A DNA stretch of 64,000 bases from Brevibacillus gelatini. Its GTDB lineage: Bacteria; Bacillota; Bacilli; Brevibacillales; Brevibacillaceae. Positions within the stretch are counted from its first letter, which is position 1. Each line of letters opens with the position of its first letter. A program made the translations under genes and the position numbers. Below, one piece after another: positions 1 to 9,025 of the stretch. Under the pieces are notes generated by a model, which was not told the DNA's origin, did no database searches, and worked only from the letters and a program-made list of their open reading frames with translations. The stretch lies in assembly GCF_003710935.1 (NCBI RefSeq), contig NZ_RHHS01000006.1, forward strand, positions 26,548 through 90,547, read 5' to 3'.

Positions 1-655
1 GCGTTCCAAAGAAGAGGCGCACGACTATCGTTACTTCCCGGACCCTGACCTTGTGCGCATGCAAATTTCCGAGGAATGGATTGAGGCTGTCCGCGCGACG
101 ATTCCGGAGCTGCCGGATGCCCGCAAGGCTCGCTACGTAAACGAGTTCGGCCTGTCGCAAGCAGATGCCGAGGTCATCACCATTTCCAAGGAAACAGCCG
201 ATTTCTTCGACGAAACCGTCAAGACAGGCGCAGACCCGAAAGCAGTTGCCAACTGGCTGATGGTGGACTTGCTGGCTCACCTGAATGCCAACAACCTGAC
301 GTTTGCCGATGTGAAAATGACGCCGCAGGGCTTGGGCGACATGATTAAGCTGATCGCAGACGGCACGATCTCCTCGAAAATCGCCAAAACCGTCTTCAAG
401 GAGATGGTGGAGACCGGAAAAGATCCGAAGAAGATCGTCGAGGAAAAAGGGCTGGTGCAAATCAGCGACGAGGGCGCCCTGCGTCAAATCGTCGTCGACG
501 CCATCAACTCCAACCCGCAGGCAGTAGCCGACTACAAGGCCGGAAACGAAAAAGCAGCCGCTTTCTTCGTCGGTCAGGTCATGAAGCAAACCAAAGGCAA
601 GGCAAACCCGCCAATGGTCAACAAGCTGATCCAGGAAGTATTGAACAGCCTGTAA
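1..655 (+). CDS. gatB: Aspartyl/glutamyl-tRNA amidotransferase subunit B, C-terminal part
   Basis: The reading frame is open from the left window edge, so only the last 217 residues are present. GatB is the tRNA-binding kinase subunit of GatCAB, which converts Glu-tRNA(Gln) and Asp-tRNA(Asn) to the amidated forms in the cytoplasm. The fragment starts within the conserved stretch [16 protein letters not shown] that ends the catalytic cradle, followed by the helical domain and the YqeY-like tail ([14 protein letters not shown], ending IQEVLNSL) that touches the tRNA elbow. It ends at a TAA followed by a strong terminator. In Bacillales gatCAB commonly lies just upstream of dgkB and rlmCD, and both follow here after about 5.6 kb of other genes. 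High confidence. Confidence 0.97.
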   Translation, partial: RSKEEAHDYRYFPDPDLVRMQISEEWIEAVRATIPELPDARKARYVNEFGLSQADAEVITISKETADFFDETVKTGADPKAVANWLMVDLLAHLNANNLTFADVKMTPQGLGDMIKLIADGTISSKIAKTVFKEMVETGKDPKKIVEEKGLVQISDEGALRQIVVDAINSNPQAVADYKAGNEKAAAFFVGQVMKQTKGKANPPMVNKLIQEVLNSL

Positions 656-666
656 GGCATCAAAAG

Positions 667-708
667 AAGCAGCACTTTCCGCTTGGGGAGAGTGCTGCTT
701 GTTTTTTT
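667..708 (+). terminator. Rho-independent terminator after gatB
   Basis: Ten-base perfect arms (AAGCAGCACT / AGTGCTGCTT) separated by 14 bases are followed by a run of seven T. It ends the gatCAB transcript. Confidence 0.9.
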
Positions 709-1040
709 ACACGGACGGGCTGGATAGCGCTTCGCTGCACCGTGCACTTCGACGATGAGCCGTTCATGCGGGCTGAGGCAGTACAAAAGCTTTTGATCGT
801 CGTAAACAGCTCGCGGCGCATCAAGACTTCCTCGGGGGTGCCGTTGCTCTCGGCGGCTGTCGACCAGCCTGCCAAACGCCTCGTCCTGCTCCTCTTCTCT
901 TTGACTGACTGGCTTGATTACCAAAACTCCTCGTTGTTCGTTGACTTACTGCATAGACTACCGGACGCAGGATTTTCTGACAGATGCGCAAAAACTTTTT
1001 TAAAAAAACGTCTGCCGAACTTGCCGCGGGTTGGCCGGAT
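709..1040. other. Intergenic stretch with no supported gene
   Basis: Open frames exist on both strands but none has a convincing ribosome binding site or recognisable protein sequence. The longest minus-strand frame runs antisense into the gatB end. I see only the promoter of the next gene at its right edge. Confidence 0.5.
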
Positions 1041-1069
1041 TTGTAAGTAATTCCGCTCTCCCCTATAAT
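1041..1069 (+). promoter_or_regulatory. Sigma-A type promoter
   Basis: TTGTAA at 1041 and a perfect TATAAT at 1064 are separated by 17 bases, 35 bases ahead of the next start codon. Confidence 0.75.
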
Positions 1070-1104
1070 GAACTTACACGAACAAAAAGGGGGAAGGAAA
1101 GTAC

Positions 1105-1458
1105 ATGAAGCTGATTTCTGTCAAAGGAGAGAGTGTAGCGCCGGGCAAGGGCGGCTCGCCATCCGATACATTTGACCGTTCGATTGCGACGTGGGAAGAC
1201 AACGGGCAGCAAAAAACGGTGACGGTGACCTACTGCCGCTACTTCGGCAAGGTGCTGGCTGAGCGGGGCATTTACGACCAGGAGGCGGAAGGGATTCCGG
1301 TCACGCATCTGGTCGCTCCGCTGTTTGAAGAAAAGTACCCTGGACAAAAAGAAACGCGTCACTACATTAATGACACCGAAAAATTTGTGGCGCTGTTTGA
1401 CGGCTTTTCCCTGTCCACATGGAAGGAACGCTACGCGAGTGCCCTGACCTTGGCATGA
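1105..1458 (+). CDS. Conserved-looking hypothetical protein, 117 aa
   Basis: I do not recognise a family. It is a soluble, acidic to neutral protein without signal peptide or membrane segment. It starts MKLISVKGESVAPGKGG and carries several aromatic residues in its second half (HYINDTEKF, LFDGFSLSTWKERY). The start is well supported: a purine-rich GGGGGAAGGAA lies just upstream at about 1089-1099, and a good sigma-A promoter precedes it. It is monocistronic; the next gene starts 120 bases later with its own ribosome binding site. Codon use matches the core genes around it. Real gene very likely, function unknown. Confidence 0.75.
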   Translation: MKLISVKGESVAPGKGGSPSDTFDRSIATWEDNGQQKTVTVTYCRYFGKVLAERGIYDQEAEGIPVTHLVAPLFEEKYPGQKETRHYINDTEKFVALFDGFSLSTWKERYASALTLA

Positions 1459-1578
1459 AAAGAGCGCCGCGACAGCGCCTGTGTGTAAAAGTCGAAAGAT
1501 TCTGATCCGCCGCCGGAACATCGCGCAAACGTTGCAAAAGGGCATGCTAAGAACAACCATTACCTGGAGATGATTAGC

Positions 1579-2046
1579 ATGCTTTCTGTTTGGATGATGC
1601 TTTTGCTGATGACTTCTGCCAGTCCGGCAAGCCCGCCTGGCGCAGCATGTCCGGATGCCACCGCGATGTTTGCGCCAGCAGCGGTTCAGGAGTTCGACGC
1701 CTTTTTGCAGGATTGGAGAGGCGGGCTTGCGCTTGCCTCGCTTCGCCATCCGCTGTTTGACCTCACGCGGGTATCGGGCGGTGTTGCCGGAGCTGTGAAT
1801 ACGATCGTTTTTTCCGGGGAGGCGCACGGTGCCGCAGGGGAAATCTCGCTCGTGTTTTACTCGCTGGACGGAGAGAGGATCTACTCTCCGCCAGGGACGG
1901 TGCATGTCGCGCGAGTCGATGACAGGCACAGGCAGTTCCGCGTGGCGGCGGCGATCCCGCGCGTGCTGCAAGGCCGCACAGGAGTCGTACAGGTGACGTT
2001 TTCCGGAGAGAAAAGAGCTTCCTATTTGCTCAAGGTGCAATTTTGA
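1579..2046 (+). CDS. Small secreted protein of unknown function
   Basis: The predicted product (155 aa) begins MLSVWMMLLLMTSASPASPP, a hydrophobic signal-like segment followed by a small-residue region where signal peptidase could cut, so it is probably exported. The rest looks like a beta-rich extracellular domain (EISLVFYSLDGERIY, VVQVTFSGEKRASYLLKV). An ATG at 1570 also exists, but GGAG directly abuts it, while the same GGAG sits nine bases before the ATG at 1579, so I prefer the latter. No family recognised. It precedes an ABC exporter gene pair by 84 bases and could be transcribed with it, but nothing ties the functions together. Confidence 0.65.
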   Translation: MLSVWMMLLLMTSASPASPPGAACPDATAMFAPAAVQEFDAFLQDWRGGLALASLRHPLFDLTRVSGGVAGAVNTIVFSGEAHGAAGEISLVFYSLDGERIYSPPGTVHVARVDDRHRQFRVAAAIPRVLQGRTGVVQVTFSGEKRASYLLKVQF

Positions 2047-2130
2047 CGGCAGGACGCCATCTGTTGTCTGGATGGCTATGGAAAAAAGGTGGCCGTCCGG
2101 TTGGGAAGGATTAGGAGAGGAGGGCTGCTG

Positions 2131-2859
2131 TTGATTGAGGTAAAAGAAGTCAGCAAGCAGTTCGGGACGATCACAGCGGTTCGCGATTTGACGTTTCGCG
2201 TGGAAGAGGGCGAGGTGTACGGCCTTTTGGGCGAAAACGGCGCAGGGAAGACGACGACGATGCGCATGATGGCGACGATTCTCACTCCGACTTCGGGAGA
2301 CATCGAGATCAGCGGTTTTTCGGTACGGCACGAGCCGCTGGAGGTGCGACGCAGGATCGGCATCCTGTTTGGCGGGGAAGTCGGATTGTACAGTCGGCTG
2401 ACAGCCAGGGAAAATATCGCCTACTTCGGCAGTCTCTACGGCTTGACGTCGTCGCGGGTGCAGCAGAGAATCGACAGCCTGAGCCGCATTCTGGAGATGG
2501 AATCGTTTATCGACAGGCGCGTCGGCGCTTTTTCCCGGGGAATGAAGCAAAAAGTGGCGATTGCCCGCACGCTCGTCCATGATCCTGACGTCATTTTGCT
2601 GGATGAGCCGACGACGGGGCTGGATGTAACGGCTGCGACCATTTTTCGCCGGATGGTGGCAAGACTGCAGGAGGAAGGAAAGACGATCCTGTTTTCCAGC
2701 CACAACATGGGCGAGATCAACAAGCTGTGCAAGCGGGTTGCGCTGATCCACAAAGGCAAGCTGCGCTTTTCAGGAGGATTGGACGCCTTGCGCAAGCAGT
2801 TCGGGACAGACGATCTGGACGACATCTTCATGGCAGTCGTGGAAGGAGGCAAGCTCTGA
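2131..2859 (+). CDS. natA: ABC transporter ATP-binding protein, NatA type
   Basis: This 242-aa ATPase energises export by the membrane protein encoded next to it. Walker A (GENGAGKTT, residues about 34-42), the signature FSRGMKQKVAIA and Walker B (VILLDEPTTGLD) are all present, followed by the switch histidine in SSHNMGEI. Sequence and gene pairing resemble NatAB sodium extrusion pumps, but such pairs also export other compounds, so the symbol marks family, not proven substrate. I place the start at TTG 2131 because AGGAGAGGAGG lies eight bases upstream and the protein then begins IEVKEVSKQFG, as family members do; an in-frame start at 2089 would add a basic, non-homologous leader. The stop overlaps the next start codon. 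Confidence 0.88.
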   Translation: MIEVKEVSKQFGTITAVRDLTFRVEEGEVYGLLGENGAGKTTTMRMMATILTPTSGDIEISGFSVRHEPLEVRRRIGILFGGEVGLYSRLTARENIAYFGSLYGLTSSRVQQRIDSLSRILEMESFIDRRVGAFSRGMKQKVAIARTLVHDPDVILLDEPTTGLDVTAATIFRRMVARLQEEGKTILFSSHNMGEINKLCKRVALIHKGKLRFSGGLDALRKQFGTDDLDDIFMAVVEGGKL

Positions 2860-4040
2860 TGGGCTGGCAAGTCATCTGGATCGTTTTGAAAAAGGAGCTG
2901 CTCGACCTGTTTCGCGACCGGAAGGCGTGGCTGGGGACGTTTCTGGTGCCTTTGGTCATTATTCCTTTTGTGTTTTTCCTGTTGGGAAACTCTTACAGCA
3001 ACGTGGAAAAGGAAGCGCGGGAATACGTGCCGCTGGCTGTGCATGGCTCCTCCAGGCTGATTGCGCTTCTGCAAGAAAATCCGGGGGTCAAGCTGCTCCA
3101 GCCGGCCGACCCGGAGCAAGCGCTGCAAGCGGGGCAACTGCGCGCCATCATTACGATTCCGGAATCGTTTGACGAGCAGATTCAGGCGGGGAAAACGGCC
3201 AAACTGCATGTCGCATTTGACTCGACCAATTCCAAGTCGGTCTACGCCCGCGATCTGATCGAGCAGACTATCGAGAGGTACAGCAAGGAGATCGTGGCGA
3301 AGCGGCTCAAGCAGGCAGGCCTGTCCGAGCAGGCGATTCAGCCGATCACCCCTGACTTTCAAAACGTAGCGTCGGAGGAAAGACAGTCGGGCGGGATGCT
3401 CGCAGGCTTCATTCCGCTCATGCTCGTTGTGTCGCTCGCCTCTGGAGGAATCGCCTCCGCCAACGACCTTGTCGCAGGGGAAAAAGAGCGGGGGACGCTG
3501 GAGTCGCTGCTGACGGCGCCGATTGCCGCCAACCACATTCTCACGGCGAAGCTTTTGGCGGTCATGGTCATGAGTATCATGAGTGCGGGAGCCTCGCTCA
3601 TCTCGGTATCGCTGGTGATGAGTGTGGGGCCGTTTGGAGGGGCGGGCGACCATTTTTCGCTCGCGTTTTTCTCGCCTGTTACCTTGCTCGTGCTGATTGT
3701 CGTCATCCTGCTCATGGCGGCGACTTTTGCCGGACTGGAGCTGATGCTCAGCACAATCGCGAAGACTTTCAAAGAAGGGCAGACGTACATGAGCGGGGTC
3801 ATCTTCCTGGCGATGGTGCCGTCGTACATGCTGATGCCGCAAAGCCCGGTGGACATCGCGGAGCATTACTACGCGCTGCCTGTGTTCAATGGCGTGGCGC
3901 TCTGCAAGGAAGTCTTCTACGGCAAGGTTGACCCGGTGCATGCGCTGGTCGGCATCGGTTCTTCGCTGGTGTACGTGGCGATCACGATATTTTTCGCCTC
4001 GCGACTGTTCCGCAGAGAAGGGGCTGGATTGAAAAACTGA
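2859..4040 (+). CDS. natB: ABC-2 type permease, NatB type
   Basis: A 393-aa membrane protein with the layout of ABC-2 exporters such as NatB. One N-terminal membrane helix (about residues 20-42, WLGTFLVPLVIIPFVFFLLG) is followed by a large extracellular domain of some 150 residues and then five or six clustered helices. Between them is the coupling region ERGTLESLLTAPI, typical of the family and contacting the ATPase. The ATG overlaps the natA stop (ATGA), so the two are translationally coupled and probably form one complex in the plasma membrane. Substrate is unproven; sodium or a toxic compound are the usual guesses. No terminator was seen directly after it. Confidence 0.87.
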   Translation: MGWQVIWIVLKKELLDLFRDRKAWLGTFLVPLVIIPFVFFLLGNSYSNVEKEAREYVPLAVHGSSRLIALLQENPGVKLLQPADPEQALQAGQLRAIITIPESFDEQIQAGKTAKLHVAFDSTNSKSVYARDLIEQTIERYSKEIVAKRLKQAGLSEQAIQPITPDFQNVASEERQSGGMLAGFIPLMLVVSLASGGIASANDLVAGEKERGTLESLLTAPIAANHILTAKLLAVMVMSIMSAGASLISVSLVMSVGPFGGAGDHFSLAFFSPVTLLVLIVVILLMAATFAGLELMLSTIAKTFKEGQTYMSGVIFLAMVPSYMLMPQSPVDIAEHYYALPVFNGVALCKEVFYGKVDPVHALVGIGSSLVYVAITIFFASRLFRREGAGLKN

Positions 4041-4100
4041 TCGAGAGCGTAAATCCAGGCTGCTGTTTGTCTCTGTGTCGCTGTCATTTGAAAAGGGCTG

Positions 4101-5030
4101 GTGAATATCGTGAATCCGTTGTCCATCGGAGTGCTGTACGTGCTTGCTTCGGCTGCCGGCTTTGGCGTGATGTCCATTTTTGCCGTGTACGCCTATGGCG
4201 CAGGTGTTTCTGTATCGACGCTCTTGTTTTTACGCTTTTTGTTCGCGGCTGTGCTGTTTTTCGGGCTCCTGGCCTGGCGCAGGGAGTCGTTGCGGCTCAA
4301 TCGGCGGCAGGTGCTCGCCCTGTTTTGTCTGGGGGGAGTTTTGTACACGCTGCAATCGCTCAGCTTTTTTTCCGCGGTTCAGTACATTTCGACCTCGCTG
4401 GCGGCTCTGCTCTTGTACACGTTTCCCGTGTTTGTGGCGGTTCTGAGCTATTTTGTGGAGAAAGAGCCGCTGACGAAAAAGACCGTTTTCGCGATGCTGC
4501 TGTCACTGCTGGGATTGGGGCTGGTGCTTGGGCTGTCGTTTGACGGCATTCAGCCGTTCGGAGTCGTGCTGGCGCTCGCGGCAGCGCTGTTCTACTCGGT
4601 GTACATCATCGTGGGCAACCGGGTTGTCAAAGGTCTGTCCTCGTATGTAACGTCGGGTTATATCTCGCTGTTCGCGGCAGCGACGACCTTTTTGATCGCG
4701 CAAAAAGAAGGCGGCGTCGATCTGTCCTTTGCTCCGGCAGGCTGGTTGGCGTTGGGCGGAATCGTCGTTTTTTCTACGGTACTGGCGATTAGCTTTTTCT
4801 TCCGTGGTCTGCAACTGATCGGTTCGACGAAAGCTTCCGTGCTCAGCACGTTCGAGCCAGTCGTGACGATTGGGTGTTCGGCGCTGCTGTTTGGGGAAGC
4901 ATTCAGCCTGCTTCAACTGCTGGGCGGCTGTGCGGTGCTGGCAGGAGCAGCGCTGATTGTCGCGGGGAAGGAGCCGAAGCCTGGGCAGGCGGAGGAAGGG
5001 AAAGCGACTGCGCGGACGATTGAATGGTAA
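4101..5030 (+). CDS. EamA/DMT-family permease
   Basis: About ten hydrophobic segments spread evenly over 309 residues, in two homologous halves, mark a drug/metabolite transporter of the EamA (RhaT-like) family. Glycine and small residues line the helices, and the second half contains the usual STFEPVVTIGCSALLFGEAF motif. Such proteins move amino acids, nucleotides or other small metabolites across the plasma membrane; the substrate cannot be read from sequence. Start choice is uncertain: GTG at 4101 lies only three bases after AAGGG, while GTG at 4110 lies twelve bases after it. A strong terminator follows, so this ends the transcript. Confidence 0.85.
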   Translation: MNIVNPLSIGVLYVLASAAGFGVMSIFAVYAYGAGVSVSTLLFLRFLFAAVLFFGLLAWRRESLRLNRRQVLALFCLGGVLYTLQSLSFFSAVQYISTSLAALLLYTFPVFVAVLSYFVEKEPLTKKTVFAMLLSLLGLGLVLGLSFDGIQPFGVVLALAAALFYSVYIIVGNRVVKGLSSYVTSGYISLFAAATTFLIAQKEGGVDLSFAPAGWLALGGIVVFSTVLAISFFFRGLQLIGSTKASVLSTFEPVVTIGCSALLFGEAFSLLQLLGGCAVLAGAALIVAGKEPKPGQAEEGKATARTIEW

Positions 5031-5040
5031 TCCAAGTGAA

Positions 5041-5088
5041 AAAGCGCTTCTGCGAGGCAGTTATGCTGCTGGCAGAAGCGCTTTTTTT
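5041..5088 (+). terminator. Terminator between the EamA gene and glucokinase
   Basis: The stem GCGCTTCTGC / GCAGAAGCGC has flanking A and T runs on both sides, so it can stop transcripts from both strands of this convergent pair. Confidence 0.88.
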
Positions 5089-5148
5089 ACGGATGGGAAA
5101 AGTGGGAATTTTCAGGACAAACTAATCGTTTACGCACGTAAAGGGCAG

Positions 5149-6120
5149 CTACTCTTCCATCTGCGAGCGGATCAGCCAGCCCGCTCCGTATACGCCGGCG
5201 TCGTTGCCCAGCGTGGCAGGGACAATCCCGGTTGCTTCCACGACGTACGTAAAGGGCACGAAGCGGGCGAAGGAATCGCGAATGCGGGAAAAGAGGAAAT
5301 CGCCTGCCGCCGCCACGCCGCCTCCGATGACAAACTTGGCCGGATTCAGCGAAATCGCCAGATGGGAGAGGGCAAGTCCCAAGTAGAGCGCCACCTGATC
5401 GGCGATAGAAAGAGCAGCGGCGTCGCCTGCTACGGCTGCTTCGAATACGTCCTTTGCCCCAAGCTTGCCATTTTCGGCCAGCACGGAAGCAAGGTATGGG
5501 CTTGTTCCGTTTTCGGCAGCGAGTCGCCCTTCACGGATAATTGCAGTGGCGGAGGCGTACGTCTCCAGACAGCCTTTTTTGCCGCAATTACAGAGTGCGC
5601 CGCTGTCTGGCGTTATGGTGATGTGCCCGATTTCCCCGCCGACTCCGTTCATGCCGTGAACGATCTTTCCGTCCAGGATGACACCGCCGCCGACTCCCGT
5701 TCCGATTGTCACCAGCACGAGGTCTTGTGCGCCTTTGCCTGCGCCCTGCCACATTTCGCCCAGTGCCGCCGCATTGGCGTCGTTCTCGACAGCGACAGGC
5801 CGCCCTGTAAGTGCTTCCAATTTTTTCTTCAAAAAGACAGGCTTGGTCCAGTGCAGGTTGACCGCTTGCATGACAATGCCGTCTTTTGCATCGATAGGTC
5901 CGGGGATTCCAACGCCGATCCCGCTCACTTGCTCCAGCGCATAGCCGTGCTTGTGCAGCAGGACGCGGGTCATCTCCGCGATTTTTTGCAGGACGCCATC
6001 CTCCCCATCTGCGACTGGCGTAGGCTCTTGAGTTTTGGCCACCAGCTCGCCATCCGGGGTAATCAACGCCATTTTGATTGCTGTTCCACCTACATCAACA
6101 CCAACGATGATTTTTTTCAT
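5149..6120 (-). CDS. glcK: ROK-family glucokinase
   Basis: A 323-aa cytoplasmic sugar kinase that phosphorylates glucose with ATP. The N-terminal phosphate loop VGVDVGGTAIK, the catalytic aspartate in VENDANAAALGE, the glycine-rich GTGVGGG and the ROK zinc motif (GEIGH, then CNCGKKGCLE) are all visible. Together they fit Bacillus-type GlcK better than a ROK repressor, since no helix-turn-helix domain precedes the kinase. I start it at the ATG giving MKKIIVGVDVGG because GAGGGGAAG lies just upstream; the preceding ATG is too close to that site. It is convergent with the EamA gene and divergent from dgkB. A 142-base gap to the dgkB start holds the promoters of both. Confidence 0.93.
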   Translation of the reverse strand: MKKIIVGVDVGGTAIKMALITPDGELVAKTQEPTPVADGEDGVLQKIAEMTRVLLHKHGYALEQVSGIGVGIPGPIDAKDGIVMQAVNLHWTKPVFLKKKLEALTGRPVAVENDANAAALGEMWQGAGKGAQDLVLVTIGTGVGGGVILDGKIVHGMNGVGGEIGHITITPDSGALCNCGKKGCLETYASATAIIREGRLAAENGTSPYLASVLAENGKLGAKDVFEAAVAGDAAALSIADQVALYLGLALSHLAISLNPAKFVIGGGVAAAGDFLFSRIRDSFARFVPFTYVVEATGIVPATLGNDAGVYGAGWLIRSQMEE

Positions 6121-6262
6121 CATTCTTCCCCTCGCTCTCCATTTTGCCATCTTTTTCTATATTATCACGCTGTCTCCTGCATAGCGATTCCCAAAAATGG
6201 CTATACAGGATATGATGGAAGGAAGTATACCCGTGAGCGAGGGAAGGAAGAAGGGATCTGCC

Positions 6263-7153
6263 TTGAAACGAGCCAGATTGATCTACAATCCGAGCTCCGG
6301 CCGGGAGATCGTACGGCGGCGATTGCCGGATATTCTCGATTTGCTGGAATCGGCCGGATACGAGACCTCCTGCCATGCAACCAGAGGGGAAGACGATGCA
6401 ACCGAGGAAGCGGCCCGCGCCGTGGCCCGCGGCTTCGATGTCATCGTGGCTGCTGGCGGAGACGGAACCATATACGAAGTAGTGAACGGGATGGCGGAGC
6501 AAAAAGCACGCCCCACCCTTGGAATCATCCCCTGCGGAACCAGCAACGATTTTGCCCGGGCGCTAGGCATACCGAAGTCAATCACACGCGCTACAGAGAT
6601 CATCACCAAAGGCAAGAAGAAGCGCATCGACCTGGGCCGGATCAACAACCGGTATTTTATGAATATTGCGGGAGGCGGCTCCCTCACCAACCTGACCTAC
6701 GAAGTCCCGAGCAAGCTGAAGACGCTGCTCGGACAAATGGCGTACTACGTCAAAGGGCTGGAGAAGCTGCCCTCTCTGCACCCGATCCGCGTCCGCCTGG
6801 AAAATCGCAAGGAAGTGTTGCTGGATGAGGAGATCATGGTTTTCCTCATTGCCAACAGCCATGCCGTCGGCGGCTTCGACAAGCTCGCCCCGGAAGCAGA
6901 TTTGTCAGACGGCAAGCTGGATGTCATCGTCGTGAAAAAGACGAACATCGCCGAATTCATTCGCCTCGCCGCACAGGCGGTTCGCGGCGAGCATCTGCGC
7001 GACCCCAACATTCTGTATTTCCAGGCAGATTATATCAAAGCGACCTCTCCCACAGGCGAGGTGGTCCAGCTCAATCTGGACGGCGAACTTGGCGGACAGT
7101 TGCCTTGTGTCGTCGAGGCCTTGCCGGGACATATCGAGTTGTTCGTCCCGTAG
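6263..7153 (+). CDS. dgkB: Diacylglycerol kinase
   Basis: A 296-aa soluble lipid kinase of the DagK/YerQ type. It phosphorylates diacylglycerol released during lipoteichoic acid synthesis, returning it to the phospholipid pool at the inner membrane face. It opens KRARLIYNPSSGRE and carries the nucleotide motif AAGGDGTIYEVVNG (GGDGT near residues 65-69), then PCGTSNDFARALG and a C-terminal LNLDGELG segment, all family signatures. The TTG start at 6263 is preferred because GGAAGGAAGAAGGGA lies six bases upstream and the protein then aligns with the known B. subtilis N-terminus; longer starts at 6197 or 6233 are possible but non-homologous. Same order as in B. subtilis (gatB, yerQ/dgkB, rlmCD). 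Confidence 0.94.
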   Translation: MKRARLIYNPSSGREIVRRRLPDILDLLESAGYETSCHATRGEDDATEEAARAVARGFDVIVAAGGDGTIYEVVNGMAEQKARPTLGIIPCGTSNDFARALGIPKSITRATEIITKGKKKRIDLGRINNRYFMNIAGGGSLTNLTYEVPSKLKTLLGQMAYYVKGLEKLPSLHPIRVRLENRKEVLLDEEIMVFLIANSHAVGGFDKLAPEADLSDGKLDVIVVKKTNIAEFIRLAAQAVRGEHLRDPNILYFQADYIKATSPTGEVVQLNLDGELGGQLPCVVEALPGHIELFVP

Positions 7154-7180
7154 GAAGATAGTAAAATGAATAGCAATAGC

Positions 7181-7212
7181 CGCAGGGATGCCGCGTTCGC
7201 TGTGCATCCCTG
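7181..7212 (+). terminator. Hairpin between dgkB and rlmCD
   Basis: Perfect ten-base arms GCAGGGATGC / GCATCCCTGC around a ten-base loop. The T-run is weak, so it may attenuate rather than stop transcription into rlmCD. Confidence 0.45.
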
Positions 7213-7277
7213 CCTGCTTCCTTTTGGCCAAAAGCAGCCGGGAAGCAAGAGCGCAAGACAAAAGGAGCAAAAGAATC

Positions 7278-8708
7278 GTGGCAAAAACAACAAAAAAGCG
7301 GCGCGGACCGCAGCAGACCGCCAAGGTAGAGCTGGATGTCCCGGTACGTGTCGGCCAAACCGTGGAAGTGGAGATAACCGGACTGAACCACGAGGGCGCT
7401 GGAGTCGGCCGGGTTGAAGGATATACGCTGTTTGTAGACGGCGCACTCGCAGGCGAGCGAGTTCTTGCTCGTGTCGACCATGTCAAAAAGAACTTTGGCT
7501 TCGCCAAGCTGACGAAAGTGCTGGAAGCAAGCACCCACCGCGCACAGCCACCCTGTCCGCTGTACGACCGTTGCGGCGGCTGTTCGCTGCAGCACCTCGC
7601 CTACGAGGAACAACTGCGGCACAAGCAGCAGATCGTCCGCGACAATCTCCGTCGCATCGGCGGTTTTCAGGTGGAGGGAGAAGGAGCCATCACGGTGCAC
7701 CCGACGCTCGGCATGACCGACCCATGGCGCTACCGCAACAAGGCACAGGTGCCAATCGGCGAGGAAAACGGCGCCTTGGTCGGCGGCTTTTACGCGGAAA
7801 AATCCCACTCCATCATCGACATGAACGAATGCCTCATCCAGCACCAAAAGAACGACGAGGCAGTTGCCACCGTGAAGCGAGCCGCTGCTGCCCTTGGCAT
7901 CAAGCCGTACGACGAGGTGCGCGGCACAGGTCTGCTGCGCCATGTGGTCGTCAAGGTAGGGGTTAAGACGGGGGAAGTCATGGTCGTGCTTGTGACGACA
8001 GAGGAAGCCATTCCGCAGCGGGACAAGCTCGTGGAAGCGATCCGCACGGAGGTGGCGGGCGTCACCAGCATCGTGCAAAACATCAACCCAGACAAGACTA
8101 ACGTCATTTTCGGCAAAAAGACCGTGACGCTCTGGGGCAGTGACGTCATCTACGATTACATCGGCCCGATCAAATTCGCGATCTCGGCGCGGTCGTTTTA
8201 CCAGGTCAACCCTGCACAGACGGAAGTGCTGTACAACAAAACGCTGGAATACGCCGGGGCAACAGGCACGGAAACGGTCATCGACGCCTACTGCGGCATC
8301 GGCACCATCTCGCTGTTTTTGGCGCAGAAGTCGAAGCATGTGTACGGCGTGGAGATCGTTCCGGAAGCAATCGCGGATGCGAACCGCAACGCCAAGTTGA
8401 ACGGCGTGGAGAACGCGACGTTCGAGGCTGGCCCGGCAGAGGTTGTGATTCCGGCGTGGAAGGAGCGGGGCATCCGTGCTGATGTAATCGTGGTCGACCC
8501 GCCGCGCAAGGGCTGTGACGAGGCGCTGTTGACGACGATTTTGGAGATGCAGCCGGAGCGCGTGGTGTACGTGTCGTGCAATCCGTCGACGTTGGCGCGG
8601 GATTTGAAGGTGTTGGCGGAGAGGTATGAGGTGAAGGAAGTGCAGCCGGTGGATATGTTTCCGCATACCGTGCATGTGGAGTGTTGTGCGCTGCTTGTGA
8701 GGAAGTAG
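7278..8708 (+). CDS. rlmCD: 23S rRNA (uracil-C5)-methyltransferase RlmCD
   Basis: A 476-aa enzyme of the RumA family that makes 5-methyluridine in 23S rRNA (positions 747 and 1939 in the Gram-positive RlmCD branch). A lysine/arginine-rich start leads into a TRAM RNA-binding domain (about residues 17-80). The iron-sulfur cysteines follow in PPCPLYDRCGGC (C93, C99, C102). The Rossmann methyltransferase domain has DAYCGIGTISLFLAQ, DPPRKGCDEALL and the catalytic region YVSCNPSTLARDL. The GTG start at 7278 has AAAGGAGC at a good distance. Codon use is typical of the core genome. Its last codons (HTVHVECCALLVRK) reappear in diverged form 1.4 kb downstream; see that entry. Confidence 0.95.
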   Translation: MAKTTKKRRGPQQTAKVELDVPVRVGQTVEVEITGLNHEGAGVGRVEGYTLFVDGALAGERVLARVDHVKKNFGFAKLTKVLEASTHRAQPPCPLYDRCGGCSLQHLAYEEQLRHKQQIVRDNLRRIGGFQVEGEGAITVHPTLGMTDPWRYRNKAQVPIGEENGALVGGFYAEKSHSIIDMNECLIQHQKNDEAVATVKRAAAALGIKPYDEVRGTGLLRHVVVKVGVKTGEVMVVLVTTEEAIPQRDKLVEAIRTEVAGVTSIVQNINPDKTNVIFGKKTVTLWGSDVIYDYIGPIKFAISARSFYQVNPAQTEVLYNKTLEYAGATGTETVIDAYCGIGTISLFLAQKSKHVYGVEIVPEAIADANRNAKLNGVENATFEAGPAEVVIPAWKERGIRADVIVVDPPRKGCDEALLTTILEMQPERVVYVSCNPSTLARDLKVLAERYEVKEVQPVDMFPHTVHVECCALLVRK

Positions 8709-8755
8709 CATTATTGAGCTGCATTTACCTATATTTATTTATAAATGGTCTGACA

Positions 8756-8788
8756 AAGCTCAAGCGATATTATGTGCTTGGGCTTTTT
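8756..8788 (+). terminator. Terminator after rlmCD
   Basis: Arms AAGCTCAAGC / GCTTGGGCTT with a ten-base loop, then TTTTT. Confidence 0.85.
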
Positions 8789-8967
8789 GTCTGGAGACGG
8801 ATATTTTTTCAGTAAGTAAAGTTCTAGTAGATGGGGGAGAGGGAAATTGAGGATGAATTTAATTTCTACTGTAATAACATTGAAATAGCTGCCGTTGGGG
8901 AAATTCATTTGCGGATTTCAAAACCAAGCGATAGCCGTGCGACGAATATACTCACTCCGTTTCCTGC

Positions 8968-8996
8968 TTGACATCAAAATATCTAAATAATACAGT
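8968..8996 (+). promoter_or_regulatory. Promoter of the TylF-like gene
   Basis: Consensus TTGACA at 8968 and TACAGT at 8991 with a 17-base spacer, 30 bases ahead of the start codon and within AT-rich DNA. Confidence 0.7.
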
Positions 8997-9025
8997 ATAA
9001 ATACATAAAAATAAGGGGATTTTAT

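Noticed and set aside
574..1050. Overlapping open frames of 70-116 codons on both strands after gatB
   Set aside because: No usable ribosome binding sites; the longest minus frame runs antisense into gatB and through its terminator. No recognisable protein sequence.
1063..2751. A 562-codon open frame on the minus strand
   Set aside because: It is antisense to three genes with better starts and motifs (two small proteins and the NatA-type ATPase) and is rich in Arg, His and Gln, as shadow frames of GC-rich genes are.
8831..8971. A 46-codon open frame before the TylF-like gene
   Set aside because: No ribosome binding site, its stop lies in the promoter of the next gene, and it has no recognisable family.
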